A DNA stretch of 64,000 nucleotides from Corticium candelabrum. Its lineage: Eukaryota > Porifera > Homoscleromorpha > Homosclerophorida > Plakinidae. The notes under the pieces are model-generated. The model did no database searches, had not been told where the DNA came from, and saw only the letters and a list, made by a program, of their open reading frames with translations. Location of the stretch: NCBI RefSeq assembly GCF_963422355.1, contig NC_085103.1, positions 2,443,731 to 2,507,730 on the forward strand. Direction: 5' to 3'. Within the stretch, counting starts at the first letter, position 1, and the number at the start of each line of letters is the position of its first letter. Both the position numbers and the translations under genes were made by a program. Positions 15,201 through 27,136 of the stretch are shown one piece after another.

Positions 15201-18200
15201 CCATATGTATTACCTGGCGATGGTTCTGTCGTTCGGAAAGAGTTTGGCAAAGTAAAAGTTTTTCTGGCCAATGCAAACGTGGTTGTCCGATTTGACGGAA
15301 ATTATCTTGTCGAATTGTCCGTACCTTCAGAGTACATGGATCAAATATGTGGCCTTTGTGGAACGTACAACCGTAATTCTAGCGACGATTTACAGCTGCT
15401 AAACAAAAGTGTAGTTTATGCAAGTCATCGCTTTAACTCTGTATCCAATCAGTCTCTTTCTGCATATCACACGTTTGGATTGAGCTGGGCGGTTTCCAAT
15501 GGGGACCGTTTGCTGATACCAAGTAAAGAAATTTGCAAGGACGCTAGCATTCCAATTCCTCATCCTTGTGAAGGAAACGCTAACTTGCGACGGAAAGCAG
15601 AGGAGCGTTGTGACGTTCTGATTAATCCACACGGCCCATACCGCGAGTGTCACGGTGTCACCGACGAAAGCAGTGCTTTTAAGTCGTGTGTTCACGATAC
15701 ATGCGCATGTGGTGATCGACCAGAATGCTACTGTGACACCTTGCGGGCTTATGAGGAAATGTGTAAGCGACGTGGCGTTTCAAATATCGGAACGGTCCTA
15801 GACGAGTGCGGCGTTTGCTTTGGAGATGGCTCTTCGTGTGCTCCCAGTATTGTGTGCCAAGCGTCGGGAGATCCTCACTATAGAACGTTCGATGGTTTTG
15901 GTCATCATTTTCAAGGACTCTGCGAGTATATCTTAGCAAAAGACTGCAAGGGAACTGACTTTAGTATCCACGTCAGAAATGAACCGCTTAATAACATCAG
16001 AGCTGTGTCGTACACGAGAGGCGTGGCTGTCAAGGTAAAGGGCATGGGCGTCATTCAGATGAAAAACAACGCCGCATGGGTGAATGGTGTACTGTTGTCT
16101 GTCTATCCGTACTACGTTGGTTCACATGCTATCATTAGCCGCCATTCTCAATGGATAGTAGTTCGCCTCTCGTCATCTGGAGTAAGGGTACGTTATGATG
16201 GAAGTCACTTTGCAGAAGTAGCTGTTCCTGAGAGTTACGTCAACAATACTTGTGGCCTGTGCGGATTCTACAATGGCGAAGCAATGGACGATCTTCGCTC
16301 TCTAAACGGAACTATATTCTCTGCAAGCGATCCCCATTATTCTTCGTCTAAGATTTCAATTTACGCTTACCACAGTTTTGGAATCTCTTGGACAGTCAGT
16401 GGGTCGGATCGCCTGCTTTTGGACGCTGCTGACGAGTGCGTTGACAATGAAATTCCTCCAGCGCATCCATGTGATGGGCAAGCGCAGATGCGGGCAAGAG
16501 CTGAAAAGTATTGTAGATTTATTTCAAATCCGCGAGGGCCGTATGGAAATTGTCACAGTATTGTTAATCCATCAAATCATTACGAGTCTTGCGTGTTCGA
16601 TACGTGTGCTTGTAATGGTGACACTAAATGTGCTTGTGATTCTGTTGTTTCTTATGAAACCATTTGTCGACAGTCAAACGTGACGAGTCTGGGTTCAGTA
16701 GTTGATGAATGCGGCGTATGCTTTGGTGATGGAACGGCGTGTGCCAATCCTGGTGCTACCTGTCAAGTGGCCGGTGGTCCAAACTACATTACCTTCGACA
16801 ATGCAGCTCATCATTTTGAAGGGTATTGTGAATACTTATTGGTCGGCAATGCGGAATTCTCAATTCACATTCAGAACGGTCCTTGCTGTCAAAAGCAGCA
16901 CTCTACAGTGAGAAGGTGTGGCATCAACATTAGGAAAGTAGGTGTCGTTGTACTAAACGAAGACCAGACGGTTCTCGTTAATGGGATAAAGGTTGAAACC
17001 TTTCCCTACACGATTGCTGCTGACGGCAGTCGTGTAAGAATGCTGCATGATCGAGTACGAGTATGGCTTGCAAATTCCGGAGTGATTGTACTGTGGGATG
17101 GACGAAAGTCTTTCTTGCAAGTAGACGTACCTATGCAGTACACTAACAATACAATTGGTCTGTGTGGTAAGTACAATAACGATCTCAGTGACGACTTGAC
17201 TTTGAGAAACGGCAGTGTGATGATGGCAAACGATTCGGAAGGTTTTCAATCGCGTCAGTCAAGGTTGACCTACTATGAGTTTGGTGTCAGTTGGGCTATG
17301 GAAGGGAAAGACCGCCTTTTCCTTAACGCCAGCGATGTGTGTGTCGATCCGATACCGAAGGGCCGTCATGCTTGTGTCTTTAATTCTACTGCTGAGTCTA
17401 CTGCAGAGGAATATTGTAGCTTTATCACCGACAAAAGAGGACCGTATTCTTCATGTCATTCAATCGTCAATTCTCAAACTTACTATGAGTCGTGCTTATC
17501 AGAGACGTGTCTATGTCAAGGAGATAAGAACTGTGCTTGTAATGCAATTACAGCATATGAAACCGTCTGCCGCTTGAGAGGACTCAAGAACTTAGGTACG
17601 GTTATTGACCTGTGTGGCGTGTGCTTTGGCGACGGGACGACGTGTAAGCAAATAGGAGCCACTTGTCAGGCATCTGGAGATCCACATTATGTAACGTTTG
17701 ACGGCCTGGGTCATCATTTTCAGGGACGCTGCGAATATATTTTAGCAGAAGATTGTCACGGTGATAGCTTCAAAATACACGTTAGAAACATTGGAAATAC
17801 AGTGACTGTAACAAAAGCGGTAGCTATCAAAATTTCTGGAGTTGGGTATTTAACACTATTGGAGGGATTGGCTGTCGAAATGAACGGTATTGGTGTCAAC
17901 CAATTCCCGTATACGGTACCTGGAGACGGATCTCAAGTGTACGCATCAACAAGATTTGTACGAGTCCATCTTGCGTCTTCTGGTGTGGTTGTGTTATGGG
18001 ACGGAAACAACTTGGTAGAGGTGACCGTTCCTCTTAGCTACATGAACAGGACATGTGGTCTATGCGGTCAGTTTAATGGTGTTATGATGGATGATATGAA
18101 AGCACGTAATGGAACCGTGTACACGCCCAGCAATCCATATTATTCAAACTCTGATATGTCTACTAGAGCTTATCACTCGTTTGGTGTCAGCTGGGCTGTT

Positions 18201-21200
18201 GCTAAAGCAGATTGGATTCTCATTGATCCTGCTGTCAATTGTGTCGATCCAGACAATCCACCAGCACACCCTTGTGACCATAAACCATCAGTCAAACAAC
18301 AAGCTAAAAACTACTGTAGAATTATAAACGATGTTCAAGGTCCATATGGTAATTGTCATGCAGTTATTCCGCCTGCAAATCACTTCGAGTCCTGCGTATT
18401 CGACACGTGTCAGTGCGATGGATGCGAGACTGCAGCTTGTGACGCAATTCGTGCTTACGAAATGTTGTGTCGCCAGCAAGGTGTGACCGACGTGGGATCT
18501 GTTGTCGATGAGTGCAATGTTTGTTTTGGCGATGGCACTCGGTGTGAGGATATTGGTGCTACATGCATAGCATCTGGTGATCCACATTACACAACATTTG
18601 ACGGTGCCGGCCATCACTTTCAGGGCAAATGTGAGTACATTTTTTCAGAGGATTGCTCGCTTAATAAGGCCTATTCTGTTCACGTACGCAATGAAGATCG
18701 AGGTAACGCAGCGGTTACGTGGACTAAATCTGTAGCCATCAGAGCTCCTAGATTGGGAACTCTGTTGTTGCTTCCAAACGGAGTTGTTATATACAATACG
18801 AAGGAAATAACGACGTTTCCCAGAACTACGCCGGATGGTTCGCGAATTTCAAAGAGGCCGGGAAGTACCCGCGTTCGACTGTCTGGCTCTGATGTCATTG
18901 TCACCTGGGATGGTAATCACATTGTACAGGTGGCAGTACCCACTGGTTTTAGTGGCAAAACTTGTGGTTTGTGTGGGCTGTTTGATGACGATTACACCAA
19001 TGATCTTACACTAAGGAACGGTTCTGTAGTTCATCCAAGTCACAAAACGTATTCTAGTTCAAAGCACAGCTTTTACGTATACCACGTGTTTGGCACCAGC
19101 TGGGTCTTACCACACAACCAGTCGCTTTTGCTCAATGACGAAGAAAATTGTGTAGACAATTTGCTTCCTGCTCCACATCCATGTGATGGCAACGAAGAAA
19201 TAAGATCTAGAGCTGAAGAATACTGCAACTTTGTTCGTGACACTCAAGGTCCTTATGCTTCGTGTCACGATGTGGTAGACCCTCTGAAAGAGTTTGAGAG
19301 TTGCGTCTTTGATGTGTGCTCATGCGGTGGTGCCGAAAGTTGTGCATGTGATGCCGTCAAATCTTACGAAATAATCTGCCGCAGAGAAGGCGTAAACGAT
19401 CTAGGCTCAGTGATTGATGAATGTGGCGTTTGCTTTGGAGATGGATCCTCTTGTGAGGAAGGAATAACGTGCCAAGCTCACGGTGATCCTCATTACAGCA
19501 CATTTGATGGAGCTGGTCATCACTTCCAAGGGCAATGCGAATACATACTAGCGAAGGACTGCGTTTCTAACGACTTCTCTGTCCACGTAAGGAATGAACA
19601 TCGAGGTAATCCATCGGTCACTTGGACACGGTCGGTTGCAATTCGCGTAGAAGAAGGAAGTGTCATTCTTCTGCTTCCAAATAGACAAACCAAAGTTAAC
19701 GGTCGACACATTACAAGGTTTCCATACGTCGACGGCGTTGATGGAACTCGAATTAGCCGTCTACGTTCTAACATTCGCGTTTGGTTGGCTAACTCAGGAG
19801 TTGTTGTTCGATGGGATGGAGCTCACCTTGTTGAAGTGACCGTGCCTGATACATACAGAAACCGCACTTGTGGACTGTGCGGAAGGTACGATGGCAATTA
19901 TCAAAACGATCTTCAAGCGTTAGATGGAAGTATATTTACGCCAAGCAATCGATACCACTCCAGTTCTAATCACTCACTTTCGTTATATCACACATTTGGA
20001 AGAAGTTGGGCGGTAGTGGGGAGTCAACGTTTATTGCTGCGTGTCAACGATTCTTGTGTCGATCCTATTACTCATCCAAGTCATCCTTGTTCAGTCAATC
20101 CTCAATTTCGAGCAAAGGCCAAAACGTTTTGCAGTTTTATCACTCAACCTCAAGGACTGTATGCAGACTGCCAGCTTCCGGATCCCGTAAACAAGACTGT
20201 ACCTCTTCTTAATGCTAACTTGTACTATGAAACATGTGTATTTGACACTTGCGCCGCTCGTGGCGACACGAGTGTAGGGTGCTACGCGGTAAAAGCGTAT
20301 GAGAGTGAATGTCGTCGTCATGGTGCAGACATCGGTTCGGTCGTCGACGACTGCGGAGTTTGTTTTGGAGACGGATCCTCTTGTGCTGGAAATAGGGCGA
20401 CATGTACGGTCAGCGGAGATCCGCATTACAGCACGTTTGACGGAGCGGGTCATCACTTCCAGGGAAAATGTGAATACATACTGGCCAAGGACTGCAGGGA
20501 CGGAAACTTTGCAGTACACGTGAGGAACGAACATCGGCACGGAAACAACAGAGTGACGTACACCCGATCAGTGGCCGTGCGTGCTCGAGGACTAGGAGTA
20601 ATCAAGATGTTACAAGGAGGAGTCGTAACTGTCAACGGTCACGTTGTTACCACTTTTCCACGCACGTTGACCGACGGCAGTCGACTGACCGTTAGCAGCG
20701 GTATCTTCATACTGACGCTGACATCTGACGTAGAGATCAGGTTTGATGGCTCTCACTTTGTTCAAGTAGAAATAGCAGGTGACTATATGAGCGCCATGTG
20801 CGGTCTGTGTGGCAACTACGACAGCGAATGGAGGAACGATTTGAAAGAGCTAAACGGAACAGTGCAAATGGCAAGCGCCCGCACTTATTCCGCGTCCGCT
20901 CAATCGGTAAAAGCTTACCACGACTTCGGTGTGAGTTATGCTGTTAATGGTAAAGACCGTTTACTGTTGAATGCGACTGAACAGTGCCAAGATCCTGGTA
21001 CACCTCCAAAACATCCTTGCGATGCCACAAACAACAGATCAAATGCTGAACATTTTTGCTCCGTTATCAGTGACCCTAACGGTCCTTACGTAGGTTGTCA
21101 AACCATTGTTGATCTCACGGAAGCATTCGAGTCTTGCGTGTTTGATGTTTGCGGATGCTTCGGCAATGAGTCGTGCGGCTGCAAAATAATACAAACATTT

Positions 21201-24200
21201 GAGATGGAATGCAAACGTAAAGGAGGGCGAGGGATTGGAACGATAATAGACGTCTGTGGTGTGTGTAATGGCGACGGTCTAAGTTGTCTTAGTGAATACG
21301 GTCAATGCACTGCTTTTGGAGATCCTCATTATATAACCTTTGATAGGTACAGTCACCACTTCCAAGGCCGTTGTGAGTACGTCTTTGCGCAGGACTGCGT
21401 CGGTGGAGATTTCTCTATTCATGTTCAAAACGAGAATCGCAGCGGGAACGCTCAGGTGTCCTACACGAAGGCGATCGCCGTCAAAGCTAGAGTCGCGGGA
21501 ATAATCAAGCTCTTCAAGGATTACGTTGATGTGAACGGACAGGCGATCACGGTCTTCCCTCATCGCATTGGGTCAGATGGTACAATCATCACGAAACTGT
21601 TCAATCGCTTTTCTGTGAGGTTGGGATTGTCTGGCGTGTCTGTGGATGTGAGCGGAGTCAACAGTTACGTCAAAGTGTGGGTGCCGCCTGTGTACAAAAT
21701 GCACATGTGCGGCTTGTGTGGAACGTTCGACGGCAACTCGACTAACGACCTTCGTCTTCGAGATGGATCAGAAGTTCTTGCTAGCAACTCCACCTTATCT
21801 TCTTCGCAAACATCTAAAAACGCATATCATTCATTCGGCACAAGCTGGACAGTTGCCGCCAGCAATCGCTTGTTAATACCAACCGCTGATGTTTGCTCTG
21901 TCGGTGCCCCACCTTTGCATCCTTGTGACGCACCAAATCCTAATCTGTTGGCGTCATCGGAGCGATGGAAGCAAGCCGAGAGCAAATGTCAAGATATTGC
22001 GGACGCTCACGGTCCATATGGCGATTGCCATGAAGTGTTGAATCCTCAAATGTATTTCGAATCTTGTTTGTACGACGTATGCGGTTGCGGTCTCAAAAGT
22101 GATTGTGCGTGTTCCGCCGTTGTTGCTTACGAGCTGGAATGTCAAGCTCGTGGAGTGACTACCTTTCAGTCTATTGTTGATAACTGTGGTGTTTGTCATG
22201 GCGACGGTTTTTCATGCCGTACCGATCACGATTCCTGTAGTATCTTCAGTGATCCGAACGCGGCCGCCACAGGGACGAAGCAAGCGTATTACACTTTTGA
22301 TAACCTTCGTCACTTTTTCCAGGGGAAATGTGAGTACCTGCTGGCGAGAGATTGTGTTGGCAACCTATTCAGCATTCACATAGAAAACGACTTTCCTCGC
22401 TTAGAAGTCGTTCACACGGCGTGGACAACTGGATTAGCCATCAATGCCGTTGGTCTTGGTTTGATCAAGATTCATCATGGCTTAGAAACGGAAGTTTACT
22501 TCAATGGTAAACTGCAGTCGCGACCAGCAACGATCCGGGGGATTGATGGCTCGCAGCTTGTTATTGGTGATCATTACGACGACTTTGTGGAAATCACATT
22601 AGCGAGCTCCGACGTACAAATTACACGATATAGAAACAAAGAGACACATATAAGTATTCCTCGTCCATTCATGAATCGCATGTGTGGATTATGCGGCAAC
22701 TATAACGGTAATCCATCGGACGATTTGTTATTGCCCAATGGCGTATCTCTAAACGTCAGCAGCGTGAATGGTTCCGACAGCGAGCAGTCCGTCGCGAGCT
22801 ACCACAAGTTTGGTAGCAGTTGGGCTGTAGATGGCAACGAACGCTTGATCTTAACGGCTGATGATAATTGTCAAGACCCGAAGATATTGCCTTACTGTGA
22901 ACGCAAGCCAAAGAACAAAGAAGTAGTCGAGGAATTTTGTAAAATCATTTTAGATCGAGGGGGACCGTTTTCTCGTTGTCATCGACTGGTGAAGCCTCAA
23001 GAACTCTATGAAAACTGCGTACTAGATTCGTGCTCTGACGGAAACTTAAAACGAGGCTGTTCTGCAATCATTTCTTATCAGAAACAATGTGAACGCCGCC
23101 TTCGCATACGTAGCGGTCTTGGTCGAATTTTGCTCGAATGTTCTAAAGGTATCCTCTAGTTGAGTTGAAATATCTTTGTTCTAACTGCGTTTTCCTCAGA
23201 TGCATGCGGTGAGTTCAGTCCGTGCTTTTCTGGCGCTACATGTAAAAATGATCAGACCCGGTGGCCTCCCTACACTTGTGGCAACTGTCCATCCGGGTAT
23301 ACGGGTGACGGAAAATCGTGCATTGATATTGATGAGGTACGTCGTATTGCTAATAGAATTAAACTTGATGTTTGTTTAAGAATATAAATATTCTATTTAA
23401 TAATTTTAGTGTGCTGATGGACCATGCGCAAATGGTGTAACATGTCAGAACACAGGAGGAGGATTCAGCTGTCCAGCTTGTCCACCGGGATATTCCGGTG
23501 AGGAGAAACATGGGAGCGGCACCCAAGACGCAAGAACAAACAAACAGGTTTAAAACTACTTGCAATGCTTATAAATCGGATATCTATATCTTTATAAGTA
23601 TCACTTGAAATTTTGCTCTATTCGTATGTGGATTACTAAATTAATCACCGTTTGTGTCTGATACTAGATCTGCACCGACATAGATGAATGTCGCTCAAGC
23701 AATGGCGGATGTGACCTTAAGACCAATTGCACTAACACAGTGGTAGGTTGAGCATTATGCATGCTTGCGTGGCGTTTGAGCGACATATATATTGCTTTTC
23801 AGGGTTCTTATGAGTGTGGACCGTGTCCATTTGGTACAATAGGAACTGGACTAACTGGATGTGTTCCTGGAGATCCGTGTCTATTGAATCTTGACAACTG
23901 TCACAATGAGTTTGGCGAGTGTAAGAACACGGGACGTGGAAAATTCAGTTGCAAGGTTCTTCAATTCCTGCTTTACATTTTTTGTTAAAAAAAACTATTG
24001 ACACCGATTGTGTGCAGTGTAAACCTGGCTATGCTGGTACTGGCATAGTGTGTGCAGGGGATTCAGATCAGGACGGTACCCCCGATAATGCAATACCTGG
24101 TTGCTCAGATCAGTCGTGCAGAGCTGTGAGTATAATTTTATTCATTTCTATATGTAAATAAGTACCAGCCTAACTGTTCATTCGGCTGTTGCAGGACAAC

Positions 24201-27136
24201 TGTCTCAATACTCCCAACAGTGGTCAGGAAGACGCAGATGGTGACGGCAAAGGCGATGCATGTGATGATGACAGTGACAACGACGGAACAGCCGACAATT
24301 CCGTATACTTTCATTTATTTATTGACATTGACGTCTACCTAAACTAGATTGCATTTTAGGACAACTGCCCGTCTGTATCGAACGCAGATCAAAGCGATGA
24401 GGATGCAGACGGTGTTGGGAATATGTGTGATAACTGTCCAAGCGTTGCCAACAGTGACCAGACGGACTCTAATAACGACGACCGAGGAGACGCTTGTTCC
24501 GCGGATGGAGATGGCGACGGTGTAGACAATTCGAAAGACAATTGTCCTGCCGTCCCTAATGTCGTGCAAACTGACTCCGACGGCGACAGCCTGGGCGATG
24601 CATGTGACAACTGTCCAAACGTTACGAACGACGCTCAAGTAGACTCTGACGGAGATCTGGTCGGAGACGCTTGCGACAACGATCACGATAGGTAGAACAA
24701 ATAGGACGTCGATCGCTTAACCGGTGGTTACATTGTCGGTTTGTCTGCTTTATGCAGAGACGGCGATGGACATCAAGATGACATCGACAACTGTCCCCAT
24801 ATTTCGAACGCTGACCAAACCGATTCTGACGATGATGGAATTGGTTACTATGGACAACGTGTGTATTATTATACAAGGTGAGAGTCTTGTTTATCCTTAG
24901 GTGACGTCTGTGATGACGATAAGGACAACGATGGAGTATCAGACAACAAAGACAATTGCCCTTTCGTTGCTAACACCGATCAAAACGACGGCAATAGTAT
25001 ACATTGGCTATACTTGTATTGTTGGCTACTGCTTACTGTCACAATTTTCAGGTGATGGTGTGGGAGATGCGTGTCAGGACGACCAGGATGGTGATGGTGT
25101 AGCCGACGGTGACGATGTTTGTCCACTGAATGGTAGAGTGACGATAACAGACTTTACTAAGTTCCAGTTGATAGACTTGCAAAATAGCGGTGGAAACATT
25201 CAGTGGGTGATTTTGAATCAAGTAAGACAGGCTGTTGTTCTCTTGGAATGTACAGTTTGAAATCTTGGTTCTACTATAGGGTAAAGAGATCCAGCAGCTC
25301 CTCAATAGTGATCCCGGTGCTGCTATTGGTTTGTTTTTGTAGAAAAGCATTTTCTCTATAATTTCGAAAATAATAGTCTTGCTTCTAGGTTATGACAGTT
25401 TTGGAGCTGTAGACTATGAGGGAACTTTCTTTGTGGGCACAACGTCTGATGATGACTACGTCGGATTTGTTTTTTCTTATCAAAGCAACAGTCGATTTTA
25501 CCTCGTCTCTTGGAAACAAACTGATCAAAGTTATATGGGATTGGGAGAAGCTGGACTATCTATTAGAGTAAGTGGTTATCTTACTTGCAGCATTTGTTTA
25601 CTACAAAATGTCCTAAATAATTTTAAATTTGCAGAAAGTAGAATCGAAAAGCGGACCCAGTTCTACTCTTGCAGGAGCTCTGTGGAAGACTGCAACAACT
25701 CCTAACGAAGTAAATGCAATGCATTAATTGACTTGAGAACGTTTATTATGAAATGTGAATGTATGCTATTTAGATAGAACTGTTATGGATTGATCCCCAG
25801 AAGATCGGTTGGAAAGACTTAACATCTTATCAATGGAAGCTGAAGCACAGACCTGCAACAGGTCTAATACGGTACCAGTACCGTGCAGTCACACTTCGAA
25901 GAGTCTGTAGTGCAAACGTGTCGACTCATTTAGAGTGCAGATATTTGCTGGAACAAACAATGTTGTGGACAGCGGGGACATTTATGACACAAGCTTTGCT
26001 GGTGGTCGCTTGGGTGTTTATTGTTACTCACAAGAGCAGATAACATGGTCACAGTTGGCATACAGTTGCGTGGACAGGTATTTGAATTTTAGAACTTTTC
26101 TAACAGTGTTATCAGTGCATTATTGATTATTGAATAGGTTAGACTATTCTCTTCGCTTTGACGGTGTTGACGATTATGCCCTTTTGGGAATCGCTTCTGA
26201 TCTCGGTTTCACTAACAGGTGATCGCATCATATTGTATACTATTACTTCAAAACATCGTAACACCACCTTGCTTTCAGCTTTACCATCAGCGCATGGGTT
26301 AACATTCCTGCTGCCAGTTCCGCTACACATCCAGTCGTGTGCAGCAACGATATGAAACTATGTCTATACATTGACCAAGGGTAAGTAAATCGATTTAGCG
26401 ACGAGAAAAATATTTAGCTAATTCAGTGATTTTTTGATAGTCGAGTTAAAGGAAAGATGGGATCTGTGTCAATTGTTGGTGCAACCGTCTCTACAAACGA
26501 ATGGGAACACATAGCACTGACCTACAATGCAGCAAGTTAATCAAACCCAAAACATTTGTGTTGTAAGTCCTAATGTGTTGAAACATAGGATTCGAGTTGC
26601 ACGTCTATTTGAACGGTGTTCGTGAGAAAACAGCCGCTTCTATCACGGCTTACCCAGTACTGCTTAGCACGAAATTATGACAATAAATTATTCATATTAC
26701 CTTTTTGTCTTATAGGGAGGCAGCAATGAAATATACTTAGGTAAAGGAACTAGCCAATATTTTGTTGGGCAAGTTGATCAGGTTCTATAGATGACGCAGT
26801 TGTTGGGAGTGTAATGGTTCTAGTGTTGCGCGGTTACTTAGCTACGAATTTGGTCAAAAGCGTTAACGGCTGCTGAATTACGCTCACGAGCTTTGGTGAC
26901 GGATCTGAGCTCGGTATCCGGGGATCTGCGCGCTCACTATCCAATGGATACGGGATCAGGAGACAAGTTGTTTGATCAAACTTCACACAGTCTACACGGA
27001 ACTCTCCATGGTCCTGCGTGGGAACAGGTAGGCATGGCAATGATAGCTTAGTCTACATTTTATTGCCTATACTCAAATGTGTTTTTGTTTCTAGAGCTCT
27101 TTGGTGTTAGATCGCGAAGGCTTCTCTAGTCGTTAA
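3..27136 (+). CDS. Giant thrombospondin/vWFD chimeric extracellular matrix protein (5' partial)
   Basis: Predicted secreted adhesive matrix protein. Exons read from splice sites with consistent phase: 3-275, 952-10263, 10464-23148, 23200-23336, 23410-23547, 23668-23742, 23803-23955, 24018-24125, 24195-24302, 24360-24691, 24758-24843, 24901-24996, 25052-25221, 25280-25328, 25389-25567, 25635-25709, 25774-25871, 25934-26077, 26138-26218, 26279-26380, 26441-26535, 26589-26656, 26716-26781, 26842-27027, 27095-27136. The total is about 8,285 residues, and the frame is open at the left edge, so the signal peptide and first exons are missing. Domain order: unknown N-terminal piece, coiled coil, thrombospondin-type EGF, 23 vWFD-C8 modules, EGF domains, type 3 calcium repeats, thrombospondin C-terminal domain, laminin-G-like domain. 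Thrombospondins oligomerise through the coiled coil and bind cells and matrix through the C-terminal end; vWFD modules in vWF and mucins drive disulfide multimerisation. A joint role is inferred. Minor exon borders could be wrong, but the domain order is clear. Confidence 0.85.
952..2088 (+). other. Coiled-coil region and thrombospondin-type EGF domain
   Basis: From 952 to about 1890 the product is rich in Leu, Gln, Glu, Lys and Asn without proline-rich breaks, with spaced hydrophobic residues typical of a long coiled coil; several N-glycosylation sites (NLS, NET, NGS, NMT) are present. It ends with a C-x-C pair (NCSC) that could lock an oligomer by disulfides. At about 1945-2070 follows an EGF-like domain with the thrombospondin signature [13 protein letters not shown] and [15 protein letters not shown]. 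Coiled coil followed by this EGF type is the normal order in the thrombospondin stalk, which makes the protein a thrombospondin relative rather than a mucin. Confidence 0.8.
2089..23148 (+). repeat. Array of 23 vWFD-C8 modules
   Basis: Each module is 290-311 residues. Order inside a module: C-x-x-x-G-D-P-H-Y-x-T-F-D start, HHFQGxCEY, the vWFD body ending RTCGLCGxYDG, a C8 domain (HPCD, AExYC, GPYxx[12 protein letters not shown], AYExxC), and a hinge [13 protein letters not shown]. First cysteines, or the equivalent codon, of modules 1-23 lie near 2089, 3004, 3934, 4849, 5722, 6594, 7504, 8422, 9331, 10204, 11304, 12213, 13125, 14037, 14949, 15855, 16761, 17664, 18564, 19470, 20403, 21306 and 22236. 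Module 10 is split by a 200-bp intron (10264-10463) between HHFQ and GQCEY; the others have no intron. CGLCG is intact in 17 modules and altered in modules 4, 6, 7, 9, 14 and 17. Module 23 is the most divergent. In vWF the CGLC motifs of the propeptide support disulfide multimerisation; here such activity is inferred. Confidence 0.92.
23200..23955 (+). other. EGF-like domains after the vWFD array
   Basis: Four exons. The first (23200-23336) encodes another thrombospondin-type EGF ([27 protein letters not shown]) ending in DIDE, the start of a calcium-binding EGF. The second (23410-23547) continues [12 protein letters not shown] and CPPGYSG. The third (23668-23742) begins [15 protein letters not shown], the calcium-binding EGF signature. 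The fourth (23803-23955) gives [14 protein letters not shown] and a further cysteine-rich EGF-like stretch, reminiscent of the last EGF before the type 3 repeats in COMP and thrombospondins. All internal borders are phase 0, the usual arrangement for this part being exon-per-domain shuffling. Confidence 0.75.
24018..25135 (+). other. Thrombospondin type 3 calcium-binding repeats
   Basis: Seven exon pieces encode repeated aspartate-rich motifs of the form DNCPxVxNxDQxDxDxDGxGDxCD, for example [19 protein letters not shown] and [17 protein letters not shown]. Pairs of cysteines and aspartate-rich DxDxDG loops are the hallmark of type 3 repeats, which wrap a wire of calcium ions and hold the C-terminal lectin-like domain in shape. 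The last motif ends [10 protein letters not shown] and runs directly into the C-terminal domain. Introns here are short (about 55-70 bp). Confidence 0.92.
25130..26077 (+). other. Thrombospondin C-terminal (L-type lectin-like) domain
   Basis: Follows the type 3 repeats directly: [86 protein letters not shown] and [19 protein letters not shown]. These match the conserved blocks of the family, including the WVVLNQG-like and GxxGxYxxSQ-like motifs. In known thrombospondins this domain binds cell-surface receptors. Borders at 25221/25280, 25328/25389, 25567/25635, 25709/25774 and 25871/25934 keep the frame open. Confidence 0.9.
26138..27136 (+). other. C-terminal laminin-G-like (concanavalin A-like) domain
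   Basis: Seven exons encode [73 protein letters not shown], and [20 protein letters not shown]. These are the successive motifs of the LamG-like jelly-roll family found at the ends of many marine invertebrate adhesion proteins. The frame then runs through [13 protein letters not shown] to a stop at 27134-27136. Thrombospondins normally stop at their C-terminal domain, so this domain is an addition. A separate downstream gene is unlikely because the AG|G codon spans the intron 26078-26137 without a start. Confidence 0.75.

Noticed and set aside
2089-23148. CRISPR or satellite-like array
   Set aside because: The roughly 910-bp periodicity is protein-coding with conserved cysteines and diverged nucleotides.
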